From Nitrospirota bacterium (GTDB lineage: Bacteria > Nitrospirota > Thermodesulfovibrionia > UBA6902): a DNA stretch of 44,701 nt. A program made the position numbers and the translations under genes. Shown here piece after piece: positions 8,967-17,977 of this stretch. Numbering within the stretch: position 1 is the stretch's first letter; each line of letters begins with the position of its first letter. The notes under the pieces were generated by a model, which was given only the letters and a program-made list of their open reading frames with translations, did not search any database and was not told where the DNA came from. The stretch covers positions 1 to 44,701 of the forward strand of contig JACRPZ010000082.1 in NCBI GenBank assembly GCA_016222905.1. The letters run 5' to 3'.

Positions 8967-8980
8967 TCAACTCCTCAATA

Positions 8981-9074
8981 AAATATAGTAGATAGTAGTT
9001 GGTAGCCAGTAGTAAAGGGAAAGCATCTAATAATTTTCGCCCATAACTACTTACTACTAACTACTTGTTACTTT
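8981..9074. repeat. Imperfect inverted repeat between serA and purA
   Basis: An arm rich in TAGTAGTTGGTAGCC (8986-9014) faces an arm ACTACTTACTACTAACTACT (9045-9066) around a central A/T spacer. The arms are imperfect reverse complements. This is a REP-like hairpin, not a typical T-tailed terminator. Confidence 0.45.
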
Positions 9075-9077
9075 TTT

Positions 9078-10682
9078 TCACGCCGGCAGATGAATCTGCT
9101 TTACTGAAAGGACATTCGGAAGCTTCTTTATTTTCAACAGCATCTCTTTTGAAACAGGTGTATCAACGCTGACAACCGATATGGATTTGCCGCCCCGCTT
9201 TTCCCTTCCAAACTGCATCCGCGCAATATTAATATCATGCTTGGCAAGCACTGTGCCTATGCCGCCGATTACGCCCGGCTTGTCATTGTTTGATAGCATC
9301 AGCATTTCTCCTTCAGGCACAACCTCCACAGGGAAATTATCAATCGCTATGATACGGGGCTCCTTCTTTCCGTATAAAACTCCCGCCGCCATGCTCTCTT
9401 TTGAACCGGCCCTTATCTTGATGATTATCATATTGTGATAATCGCCTGCCTCGCCAGTGGTAATTTCCTTTATTGTTATGCCTCTTTCTTTAGCGATCAT
9501 GGGAGCGTTGATGAAATTCACCGTCTCTTCAAGGATCGGGGTCAAAATACCTTTTAAGGCTGCAACGGTTATAGGCTCCAGAGAAAGCCCGGCTACTTCG
9601 CCCCGGTATTCAATGGTGATAGCCTCGATCCCGCCGTCGAATATCTGAGAGAGAAAACTTCCCATCCTCTCCGCGAGATCTATATAAGGCTGCATGAGAG
9701 GAAGCGCGTCAGCGGAGACCGACGGGAAATTCACCGCATTTCGTATGGTCCCGTACAAGAGGTAATCAACAATCTGATGAGAAACCGCAATCGCAACATT
9801 TTCCTGCGCGTCCTGTGTTGACGCACCAAGGTGCGGGGTGCAGATGAAATTATCAAGCCCGAGAAGCGGGGATTCGCCCGGCGGCTCTTTCTCAAATACA
9901 TCAAGCGCGGCAGCCGCGATCTTTCCTGATTTCAAGGCATCGTACAACGCCTTTTCATCAACTATACCTCCGCGTGAAGCATTGATCAGCATCACGCCTT
10001 TCTTCATCATGCCAATGCTCTTGGCGTTTATCATGTTTCTTGTCTCATTTGTCATCGGCACATGAATGGTGATAAAATCCGATGTCTTTATCAGTTCATC
10101 CAGGCCTAAAATCGTAACGCCAAGGGCTTTTGCCTTTTCTTCACTGAGAAATGGGTCGTAAGTTATAACCTTCATCCCCATTCCGAGGGCTATCTTTGCT
10201 ACATGCGCTCCTATGTTTCCAAGTCCTACGATTCCAAGTGTTTTGCCATGAAGCTCCACTCCCATGAACTTCTTCTTTTCCCATTTACCCTGCTTCATGG
10301 AGGCGGTTGCCTGAGGTGTCTGTCTTGCCATAGAGAAGAGCAGCGACATGGTATGTTCTGCAGTTGTAACCGTATTTCCTCCCGGCGTATTCATCACAAC
10401 AATGCCCTTTTTAGTGGCGGCAATCTTATCAACATTATCAAGGCCTGAACCTGCCCTGCCGATAACCCTCAAGTTCTTTGCATGCGCAATAATGTCAGCC
10501 GTAGCCTTTGTAGCGCTCCGGACAACAAGGGCGTCATACTTGCCAATCTCTTTTTTAAGTTCATCCGGCGTCATGCCTGTCTTCACATCCACCGTCAGTC
10601 CTGCCTTTTTCAGTATGTCTACGCCTTTTTGAGAAATGCTGTCGCTTACAAGTACTTTCATATCCTTTTCCTTTTTAGCCAT
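9078..10682 (-). CDS. serA: D-3-phosphoglycerate dehydrogenase, long form with ACT domain
   Basis: This 534-residue NAD-dependent enzyme oxidises 3-phosphoglycerate to 3-phosphohydroxypyruvate, the first step of serine synthesis. The NAD-binding Rossmann motif GIVGLGNIGAHVAKIA and the catalytic region SRGGIVDE and CTPHLGAST are present. A middle (ASB-type) domain and a C-terminal ACT domain (about 455-534, MLSNNDKPGVIGGIGTVL) indicate serine feedback. The annotated start overlaps serC by eight bases. An ATG seven codons in (MKVLVSDS, 10661) has an AAGGA-rich stretch in front and is an equally good start. It is translationally linked to serC. Confidence 0.96.
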   Translation of the reverse strand: MAKKEKDMKVLVSDSISQKGVDILKKAGLTVDVKTGMTPDELKKEIGKYDALVVRSATKATADIIAHAKNLRVIGRAGSGLDNVDKIAATKKGIVVMNTPGGNTVTTAEHTMSLLFSMARQTPQATASMKQGKWEKKKFMGVELHGKTLGIVGLGNIGAHVAKIALGMGMKVITYDPFLSEEKAKALGVTILGLDELIKTSDFITIHVPMTNETRNMINAKSIGMMKKGVMLINASRGGIVDEKALYDALKSGKIAAAALDVFEKEPPGESPLLGLDNFICTPHLGASTQDAQENVAIAVSHQIVDYLLYGTIRNAVNFPSVSADALPLMQPYIDLAERMGSFLSQIFDGGIEAITIEYRGEVAGLSLEPITVAALKGILTPILEETVNFINAPMIAKERGITIKEITTGEAGDYHNMIIIKIRAGSKESMAAGVLYGKKEPRIIAIDNFPVEVVPEGEMLMLSNNDKPGVIGGIGTVLAKHDINIARMQFGREKRGGKSISVVSVDTPVSKEMLLKIKKLPNVLSVKQIHLPA

Positions 10683-11757
10683 TCTTCTTTTGAAATTCCT
10701 CCATAAACGAAATCAATTTATCTACGCCTTCCTCAGGCATGGCATTGTAAATACTCGCCCTCATTCCTCCTACGCTGCGGTGCCCTTTGAGCGTCACCAA
10801 ACCAGCTGCCTTTGCCTCTTCAAGAAATTTACTGTCGAGTCCGGAATTCTTCAGGGTGAACGGTATATTCATCCATGAGCGGTAATTCTTATCAACCGGA
10901 TTTTTATAAAAGCCTGATTTATCAATAGCGGCATAGAGTTTATCGGCTTTGCGTTTGTTCAGCCTGGCCATCGCATCAAGTCCACCCCTGTTTTTAATCC
11001 ATTCAAATACCAGACCGGCAATATACCATGCGTAAGTAGGCGGAGTGTTGTACATTGATTCGTTCTCCGCATGTGTCTTATAGCTGAACATCACGGGCGT
11101 TCCCGGAAGCGGCTCGTCTATCAGATCTTCTCTGATAATTACAATTGTCAAACCTGCAGGACCAATGTTCTTCTGCGCACCTGCATAGATTAGTCCAAAT
11201 TTGGATACATCAATCGGACGAGAGAGGATCGTGGATGACATATCAGCAAAGAGCGGAACATTTCCCGTATCAGGTATGGAATCAAACTCAACTCCGCCGA
11301 TAGTCTCATTCGGCGTATAGTGTACATAAGCTGCATCCGGATTAAGCTTCCATTCAGACCTTGCCGGCACGGTTGTGAAATTACTTGCCTCGCTCGTTGC
11401 AGCTACATTCACATTACAATAACGTTTGGCTTCCGCGATCGCCTTTTTTGACCATTGCCCGGTGTTTATATAATCAGCGGTATTCCTGCCCCTTAAAAGA
11501 TTCATCGGGATCATTGCAAACTGACTTGACGCACCACCCTGCAGGAACAGGATTTTATAATTATCCGGAATCTCCATTATTTCTCGCAGGTATGCCTCCG
11601 TCTTTTTTGCAATCGAAATATACTCCTTGCCCCTATGGCTCATTTCCATGACAGACATGCCGCTGCCGCGCCAGTCTGTCATTTCGGATGCAGCTTGTTT
11701 TAATACTTCCTCCGGCAGCATTGCCGGACCAGCGCTGAAATTATAAACTCTTGACAT
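10675..11757 (-). CDS. serC: Phosphoserine aminotransferase
   Basis: This 360-residue PLP enzyme transaminates 3-phosphohydroxypyruvate with glutamate, the second step of serine synthesis. The start MSRVYNFSAGPAMLP is characteristic. The PLP lysine is in YAGAQKNIGPAGL, and GHRSVGGMRASIYNA lies near the C-terminus. The length matches the family (about 360). It is the first gene of serC-serA-purA, with a leader of about 90 bases that contains a palindrome. Confidence 0.97.
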   Translation of the reverse strand: MSRVYNFSAGPAMLPEEVLKQAASEMTDWRGSGMSVMEMSHRGKEYISIAKKTEAYLREIMEIPDNYKILFLQGGASSQFAMIPMNLLRGRNTADYINTGQWSKKAIAEAKRYCNVNVAATSEASNFTTVPARSEWKLNPDAAYVHYTPNETIGGVEFDSIPDTGNVPLFADMSSTILSRPIDVSKFGLIYAGAQKNIGPAGLTIVIIREDLIDEPLPGTPVMFSYKTHAENESMYNTPPTYAWYIAGLVFEWIKNRGGLDAMARLNKRKADKLYAAIDKSGFYKNPVDKNYRSWMNIPFTLKNSGLDSKFLEEAKAAGLVTLKGHRSVGGMRASIYNAMPEEGVDKLISFMEEFQKKNG

Positions 11758-11798
11758 ATTCTCTTTCCATGTTTAATTGTGTGTTATGTTGAAAAATA

Positions 11799-11821
11799 GT
11801 GAATAAAAGTCTTTTATTCAC
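11799..11821 (-). promoter_or_regulatory. Perfect palindrome in the serC leader
   Basis: GTGAATAAAA (11799-11808) and TTTTATTCAC (11812-11821) are perfect reverse complements around a three-base centre. It lies 42-64 bases upstream of the serC start and downstream of a candidate -10 (TATAAT, minus strand, 11857-11862). It may be an operator or a leader hairpin. The rest of the 347-bp gap up to the aminopeptidase gene is AT-rich and shows no gene. Confidence 0.45.
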
Positions 11822-12104
11822 ATTCCTACATCTCTTCTGCAATTCACTCTTTTTAGATTATAATTAAAAAGGATATACAATAATACTGATTATGCCTGTT
11901 AAAGAAAGGGGCGTTGCCAACTTTGAAGGGTATCATTTCAGTCCTTATTTGTCAAGATACTAAATATTTCTTTAAACTAAGTATCAACATTACATTTCCC
12001 TTTCTTTTTGTATGGTTTTAGTTTAATTAACAGTTTCAACACCCTTATTCTTATTATTCTTTTTAAAAGATTAAATAAAGATAAAGAAGAAGAGACCACT
12101 TATT

Positions 12105-13205
12105 ATGGATAAAAGAAGAAACGCTATAGAAAATATTTTTAGAATTAATCTGAAAGTGAAGAAAAGGGAAAGAGTACTTATATTTACAGACAATGAACGT
12201 AACATACTGAATAAAATAGCAAAAAAATTTAAAAGGGCTGGGAATAAATTTACAGATGAGATCAGATTTGAATCGTACTTATCAACAAGCGGCCATGGAA
12301 AAGAACCTCCTGAAAAGCTATGGAAGGAAGCATTTGGAGAAAAAATACTGAAAGAACTGAAGAGAAAAAATTTACTAAATCCCCTTATTGCAAAAAAGAT
12401 AACAGAGAAAAAGACGAAAGAAGTTGAGAAGATAATAAAGCAATTCAAAAATGATGCAGCAGATGTAATAATAGCGCTCTCTCACTATTCAACAACCCAC
12501 ACACGTTTTAGAGATCTGCTTACAAGAATATGCGGAGCACGTTATGCGAGTATGCCACTCTTTGACGAAGAGATGCTCAACGGGCCTATGCAAATTGACT
12601 GGAATGAGATGTCAAAAAGTACAAAGGAGATAGCCCGCAGAGTGAACAGATGCAAGGTGATAGAGATAAAAACCCCAGACGGCACACAGATGACCTTTTC
12701 AAAGGAAGGGAGGAAAGCATACACTGATACAGGAATTATCACAAAATCCGGAGAGTTCAGCAACCTGCCGGCAGGAGAAGTCTACCTTGCCCCTCTTGAA
12801 GGAACTGCAAACGGAAGGCTTGTTCTTGATTGGGCGCCGACACGGAAACTGAAAAGCCCGGTTACGCTTTATGTTGAAAACGGCAGAGTCATAAGAATAG
12901 AAGGCAAGGAAATATTTGCAGAGTATTTAAAAGCAACCCTCGCTGAAAGGCCAGATAATTCAAATATTGCAGAACTTGGCATAGGAACGAACAAAGGAGC
13001 ATCAAGGCCCGACAATATACTGGAATCGGAAAAGATATTTGGCACAATACACATTGCGCTCGGGGATAACAGCTCCTTTGGAGGACAGGTAAGAACCCCT
13101 TTTCATCAGGACTTTATATTCTTTAAACCGACAGTGATATTGGTTTTTAAAAAAGGTAGAAAAATTCTTCTTGACAATGGTAAACTGGCACAAGAACGTC
13201 ATTAA
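12105..13205 (+). CDS. M29-family (thermophilic) aminopeptidase
   Basis: This 366-residue metallopeptidase removes N-terminal residues from peptides in the cytosol. The family's metal-binding region is intact in order: GEFSNLPAGEVYLAPLEG, IAELGIGTNKGA, IFGTIHIALGDNSSFGG and FHQDFIF. These supply the Glu, His and Asp ligands. The length is at the short end of the family (about 360-410). The N-terminal third is very lysine-rich and diverged. It stands alone, in an AT-rich region, divergent from serC. I am confident of the family; the substrate is unknown. Confidence 0.85.
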   Translation: MDKRRNAIENIFRINLKVKKRERVLIFTDNERNILNKIAKKFKRAGNKFTDEIRFESYLSTSGHGKEPPEKLWKEAFGEKILKELKRKNLLNPLIAKKITEKKTKEVEKIIKQFKNDAADVIIALSHYSTTHTRFRDLLTRICGARYASMPLFDEEMLNGPMQIDWNEMSKSTKEIARRVNRCKVIEIKTPDGTQMTFSKEGRKAYTDTGIITKSGEFSNLPAGEVYLAPLEGTANGRLVLDWAPTRKLKSPVTLYVENGRVIRIEGKEIFAEYLKATLAERPDNSNIAELGIGTNKGASRPDNILESEKIFGTIHIALGDNSSFGGQVRTPFHQDFIFFKPTVILVFKKGRKILLDNGKLAQERH

Positions 13206-13340
13206 CTGTTTTGATGTAGGACAAATATTTACAGAAAAGCACGGACTCTTTAAGCGATTTCACGCAATGGCCCTTAATATAGATAGGTGAAAATTATATA
13301 ACCTGATATTTTAAAAGGCTTATTTATATACAAAAAATAT

Positions 13341-13349
13341 TGGTATAAT
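13341..13349 (+). promoter_or_regulatory. Extended -10 promoter element
   Basis: TGGTATAAT is an extended -10 box 42 bases before the ATG at 13391. A GGGGG Shine-Dalgarno lies between. The -35 is poor. It probably drives the two small genes that follow. Confidence 0.45.
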
Positions 13350-13390
13350 CTTTGCGTATTGTAAATTACCTGAAACAAAGGGGGTGTTAA

Positions 13391-13711
13391 ATGCATCTGC
13401 TGGAAATAATATTTGGAATAGTAATGTCAGTAATGGGCCTTATATCCCTGGGCTATACATTAAATGCAAAAAGAAAATTTCCGGAGGGGAGCGAGTTGAA
13501 AGATATCACAGCTCGGCTCGTTGTTGTTATAAGCTTCCTGACATGCTTCTCTTTCTGGCATGTCATACGAGAGATATTTGAACTGAAGGAAAAAATCGGG
13601 CCGGTTATAGAGTATCCTGAATACTTTTTTATAACCATTGCTTTTGTGACTATCCTTATAACAGCAAAAGATATATATAAAACAGCACATAAATACGGGA
13701 TAGCAGAGTAA
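13391..13711 (+). CDS. Small three-helix membrane protein of unknown function
   Basis: This 106-residue protein has three predicted membrane segments (about 4-22, 44-62 and 79-95) separated by charged loops (NAKRKFPEGSELKDITAR and REIFELKEKIGP). AAAGGGGGTGTTAA precedes the start. I do not recognise the family. The next gene starts on the base after its stop, so the two are translationally coupled and probably act together. Confidence 0.7.
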   Translation: MHLLEIIFGIVMSVMGLISLGYTLNAKRKFPEGSELKDITARLVVVISFLTCFSFWHVIREIFELKEKIGPVIEYPEYFFITIAFVTILITAKDIYKTAHKYGIAE

Positions 13712-13948
13712 ATGAATAAACTCGCTCAAGATATTTATGATATATTAAAGGTGGAGCTCTCCGAGATCACCTCAAAGATGATATTAGAGGAGAAGTGCAA
13801 GAAAATCGGCAAGTGTTCAGACAGTGTAGCACGGGAAGATATGAAACGCCTCGTGCCTCTTATATTGAGTCCGGTTCTTCTATTTGGAGGAGAAAAAAGG
13901 GCCAAGACAATAAGAGAGAAACTTACCGTGATGGCAGAACCTTTATAG
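13712..13948 (+). CDS. Small soluble protein coupled to the preceding membrane protein
   Basis: This 78-residue predominantly helical protein begins MNKLAQDIYDILKVELSEIT and contains three cysteines or near-cysteine positions (EEKCKKIGKCSDS). A hydrophobic stretch LVPLILSPVLLFGG is followed by a basic helix. The family is unknown to me. It starts immediately after the stop of the membrane-protein gene and ends five bases before the convergent purB stop. Confidence 0.6.
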   Translation: MNKLAQDIYDILKVELSEITSKMILEEKCKKIGKCSDSVAREDMKRLVPLILSPVLLFGGEKRAKTIREKLTVMAEPL

Positions 13949-13953
13949 AGAGG

Positions 13954-15246
13954 TTATTTAAAGACTCTTTGAAATATATAGCTTACATTCTTAGTGTAAT
14001 AAGTCAGGTTGAATATATTTTCTAACTCTTCAGCAGAGATGTAGTTTTTTATCATCGAATCTTTCTGTAAAATATCTTTAAAATCTTTTTTATTCTGCCA
14101 GCTCTCCATAGCATTCTTCTGCACAAGGCTATAGGCATTCTCCCGGCTCATCCCTTTTTCCGTCAGCTTAAGAAGCACACGCTGGGAGCAGAATAGACCG
14201 TAACTGCTCTTGATATTCTCAAGCATCCTGTCTGGATAAACACGCAGATCTTTTAGTATCCCTGTCACTCTTGCCAGCATGTAATCAACAAGTATTGTGC
14301 TGTCCGGGATTATTATCCTCTCAACGGATGAGTGGCTGATATCGCGTTCGTGCCATAAAGGTATATTCTCCATTGCAGCTATTGCATTGGAGCGTACGAT
14401 CCTTGCGAGGCCGCTCAGGTTTTCAGAGCCTATGGGGTTCCGTTTATGCGGCATGGCTGATGAGCCTTTCTGCCCCTTTGCAAAGGGCTCCTCTGCCTCA
14501 AGCACCTCTGTCCGCTGAAGATGTCTGATCTCAACAGCGATTTTTTCTATTGAAGCGGCGATAAGCGCAAGGGCGTTCATGAATTCAGCATGCCTGTCCC
14601 TCTGGATGATCTGTGTTGAGACAGGGGCAGGTTTCAGTTTCAGTTTTTTGCAGACAAATGTCTCAATTGAAGGCGAAATATTGGAAAATGTGCCTACCGG
14701 ACCGGAGAGCTTTCCATAACTTATAGTCTCTTTTGCCGCCTTGAGCCTGACAAGATTGCGCTTCATCTCTTCGTACCAGAGCGCGAATGTCAGGCCAAAG
14801 GTTACAGGCTCGGCATGGATGCCGTGGCTCCTGCCCATCTGGAGGGTATTCTTATATTTCAATGCACTCTTCTTAAGGACGGATAAGAGATTAATTATGT
14901 CCTTGATGATGATGTCAGCAGCCTCTCTCATTTGAAGCGCAAGCGCAGTGTCGAGTATATCTGAGGAGGTCAGACCCTTGTGGATAAATCTCGAATCAGG
15001 CCCTACATATTCGGCAACAGATGTTAAAAAGGCGATTACATCATGCTTAACAGTCTGCTCTATCTTGTCAATCCGCCTGATATTGAAATTCGCCTTTTTC
15101 CTGATTACATCAAGGCTCTTCTTTGGAATCTCACCAAGTTCTGCCCATGCCTCGCATGCAGCGATCTCAACATCGAGCCATTTCCGGTATTTATTCTCCG
15201 GTTCCCATATCTTCGCCATTTCAGGTCTTGAATAACGCGGTATCAT
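13954..15246 (-). CDS. purB: Adenylosuccinate lyase
   Basis: This 430-residue fumarase-superfamily enzyme cleaves SAICAR and adenylosuccinate in purine synthesis. The start [20 protein letters not shown] is typical. The TSSDILDTA segment, the superfamily signature [17 protein letters not shown] and the [11 protein letters not shown] segment are all present. The length matches the family. It is convergent with the two small genes and is followed upstream by the restriction gene on the same strand. Confidence 0.97.
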   Translation of the reverse strand: MIPRYSRPEMAKIWEPENKYRKWLDVEIAACEAWAELGEIPKKSLDVIRKKANFNIRRIDKIEQTVKHDVIAFLTSVAEYVGPDSRFIHKGLTSSDILDTALALQMREAADIIIKDIINLLSVLKKSALKYKNTLQMGRSHGIHAEPVTFGLTFALWYEEMKRNLVRLKAAKETISYGKLSGPVGTFSNISPSIETFVCKKLKLKPAPVSTQIIQRDRHAEFMNALALIAASIEKIAVEIRHLQRTEVLEAEEPFAKGQKGSSAMPHKRNPIGSENLSGLARIVRSNAIAAMENIPLWHERDISHSSVERIIIPDSTILVDYMLARVTGILKDLRVYPDRMLENIKSSYGLFCSQRVLLKLTEKGMSRENAYSLVQKNAMESWQNKKDFKDILQKDSMIKNYISAEELENIFNLTYYTKNVSYIFQRVFK

Positions 15247-15275
15247 AGGTTCTCCTTAAGTTTTTTGTTGTGTTT

Positions 15276-17786
15276 TTATAGATTAAACATTGTGTTAAGC
15301 CGGGATTTCCATTCTTCTTCATAAATAACCTGAAATTCTATGCCCCTTGAAAATTCTTTATTTAAATCTTTCCATTCTTTCTTTGTGCCGAGGTCATTGC
15401 AGAATTTGAATACGCTCTTTTTATAAGTGGTATCTTCGTTCTTTAAATGAGTCCCTTTAGTCTCGACCACAAAAACTTTGCTGTAGTCCTTACTCGGCTC
15501 ATCAGTTCTTGTAAAAATGAAATCAGGGTATATTTTATTCCGCTTCCAACCCTGAATGTAGTAATCCTGCCTTGACATATTTCTGTACCACCATAAGAGT
15601 TGTTCCTGCTTATCAAGATAAATTGCTACAGATTTCTCCATGTCATTAAAGTCTTCTTCAGGCATATAATCAAAAAGGCTGCGCTGCACTTCGGAATTAT
15701 CATCTCTTACAAGCTTCTTGCTCTGTTTTTTTATTCTTATGCTGTTCGGCAATTCATAGCCGCCTTTATCTGAAAGGAGAAAAAACCACAGTTTCTTTCT
15801 CTCCACCAACTCAACAAAGATTATTTCTGACAGCCTGTCTCTTTCTCTTTCAAGCTGTTTCTTCAATTCCTCAATAATGAAGACAAGATTATTGGCAACT
15901 TTTTGTTGACCATATTTTTTCAAAAATGCATCCACAACATCTTTTCCGATTTCATAAGCAGTCCAGGGGTTGGGCACTATGTCCAGCAATTGCCTTGTTA
16001 CAAAAACAGGCTCTATTTCCAAACCACCGTGTTTGATAACTCTTTTACGTTCTTCTATGACGGACTTTGCATCATCGCTTAATCCTACCGCAACCTCCTG
16101 TTCAACGTCTTTTAATTCTGACAGAGAGAGATTTTTGATTCCCGTAACATCCGCATCTTTCCAGTTTATTCTGCTTAGAATATCCATCTCATAATTGACT
16201 TCGCGCCAGCCGCCGTTTTCCTGAACAACAAATCTGGGCAAATATATTTTGCCTTTAAACATCTTGAACCTGTCCCTGATGCTGACGGTTTTTTCCTTTG
16301 TTGCCTCTTCGCTTTCCGTGTCCCCTTCCTTCACAGACACTCTTGATGCCAGATCGCCAAGCCCTTCATCTTCAAATCCCTTCTTGATATTATCCAGAAG
16401 AACTTTAGCCTTTTGCCTGTAACAAAAGACGTAGCTTTCATCAAGCTCTTTAATTTTTGTCTTTTTTGCCTTTGGCTGTCTCAGGATTCTTCCAACAAGC
16501 TGAGTAATGCTTAACTGTGAACCGGGATTGGTCAATATGGTGAGAATATATGCGAATGCACAGTCCCATCCTTCCTGAAGAGCCTGCTTGGTGATGATAT
16601 ATCTTATCGGACAATCTTTGCTCAACAGATCAAGGCCCTCAATATCATCCTTCTCGCTGCTTTTAATGGCTACTTGTTCTTCCGGGATACCGCATTGTTT
16701 GATGAGATAATCCTTTACATCTTCTGCATGAATATATTTCGTGCCTTTTTGGTCTTTGCCTGTGCGTTCAGCCTGAACAAGACAGATAGGCCGGATATAT
16801 TCGCCTGTATTTGCCTCATATTCTTTTGCTTTGGACTCAAGGGAATTCCTTTTCCCAACTGCTGCAAGCATAGTGTCTTTCCAGTTGACGCTTGCCTTAT
16901 TGGTGATATTCAGGTCGAGCTTTATCATATTTTCTCTGTTAAGCTCCTGACCGCTGATATTTACCAGACGATTTGTTTCTTTTGGAGGAGTGGCAGACAA
17001 TTCAACGATTATTGACGGGTTAAAGTTCCTGATGGTTCCTCTGGCGGTCTCGCTGTAAGCCTTGTGTCCTTCATCAACGATAATGACGGGTTTCAATATT
17101 CGCAAAGTATTCCCAAGAGATGTCTTGACTACTTTACCGAAGAAGTCATCAGATTTTCCAAAATGATCGAGGTTGGGAAATTTTTCTAAAAGGTCTTTGT
17201 TCCCTTTAACATCATCTTCTATCGGGAAAAATTCCGTAAAGCCGCCGCTGTCTTTGAATACTTTCAAAGTTTCTTTGTTCTGTCTAGCTGCAGAAGGCAG
17301 CATCAAAAGCATTATTACAAGATGTTCTTCAACATCAAGAGGGTTGAATTTATCCATCTTCTCAAGCACAAGTGTTTTCCCTCCGCTTGAAATATCCAGC
17401 GTCTGTCTGTACGGATGCTCCCGGTTTCTTAAACTGGCAAGGGTCTGCCTGTAAATCTGCGTTGTCGGCACTATCCATAAGACCAGCCCTGTCTGCTTTT
17501 TAAGATAAATCCTTTTGATGAGATCAACGGCATGACAGGCAAGTATTGTCTTCCCGCCACCAGTTGGAATCTTGAGATAGAAGTTGGGCAATGGTTCGTT
17601 TAGACCGTTTTTGCTTGAATGATAAAACGGACCGACAGCCTTTTCCCAGGCTTTAAGCGGATAATCTATTGCCAAGTCGGGATCAATTTTTATGGCTTTC
17701 TCATTCTTTGCCTTATACTCTGAAAGAGCATCAAGATAAATCTTTAATTGCTCCAATGTCTTTTTCTGGTATTCTTTAAGTTCCAT
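15276..17786 (-). CDS. Type III restriction enzyme, Res subunit (helicase-nuclease)
   Basis: This 836-residue protein translocates on DNA and cuts when two unmethylated sites are engaged. It has a superfamily 2 helicase core: Walker A PTGGGKT at 74-80, DEAD-box variant IIVDEGHKAY near 238, SATPP, and the later motif QLVGRILRQP. A C-terminal PD-(D/E)xK nuclease follows (D755 in YPDFIF; E775 and K777 in VVETKG). The length is in the usual Res range. It is the distal gene of a mod-AlbA-res operon. All motifs look intact, so the system is probably active. Confidence 0.92.
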   Translation of the reverse strand: MELKEYQKKTLEQLKIYLDALSEYKAKNEKAIKIDPDLAIDYPLKAWEKAVGPFYHSSKNGLNEPLPNFYLKIPTGGGKTILACHAVDLIKRIYLKKQTGLVLWIVPTTQIYRQTLASLRNREHPYRQTLDISSGGKTLVLEKMDKFNPLDVEEHLVIMLLMLPSAARQNKETLKVFKDSGGFTEFFPIEDDVKGNKDLLEKFPNLDHFGKSDDFFGKVVKTSLGNTLRILKPVIIVDEGHKAYSETARGTIRNFNPSIIVELSATPPKETNRLVNISGQELNRENMIKLDLNITNKASVNWKDTMLAAVGKRNSLESKAKEYEANTGEYIRPICLVQAERTGKDQKGTKYIHAEDVKDYLIKQCGIPEEQVAIKSSEKDDIEGLDLLSKDCPIRYIITKQALQEGWDCAFAYILTILTNPGSQLSITQLVGRILRQPKAKKTKIKELDESYVFCYRQKAKVLLDNIKKGFEDEGLGDLASRVSVKEGDTESEEATKEKTVSIRDRFKMFKGKIYLPRFVVQENGGWREVNYEMDILSRINWKDADVTGIKNLSLSELKDVEQEVAVGLSDDAKSVIEERKRVIKHGGLEIEPVFVTRQLLDIVPNPWTAYEIGKDVVDAFLKKYGQQKVANNLVFIIEELKKQLERERDRLSEIIFVELVERKKLWFFLLSDKGGYELPNSIRIKKQSKKLVRDDNSEVQRSLFDYMPEEDFNDMEKSVAIYLDKQEQLLWWYRNMSRQDYYIQGWKRNKIYPDFIFTRTDEPSKDYSKVFVVETKGTHLKNEDTTYKKSVFKFCNDLGTKKEWKDLNKEFSRGIEFQVIYEEEWKSRLNTMFNL

Positions 17787-17977
17787 ATAACGCCTTTTGG
17801 AAAATAAACTCGGCTAAACCACTTGTAAAATAAGGATTAATTTTTTATTTACTTTTGTCTCTGGCAAATGATATTAAGTTTTTCTAATTTTTAATCCCTA
17901 TCTTGAATTAGTAATTTATGATTAATAACCAATATATTAGCCAATATTTAATCTACTTGAAATCTAATTTTGCTAAT

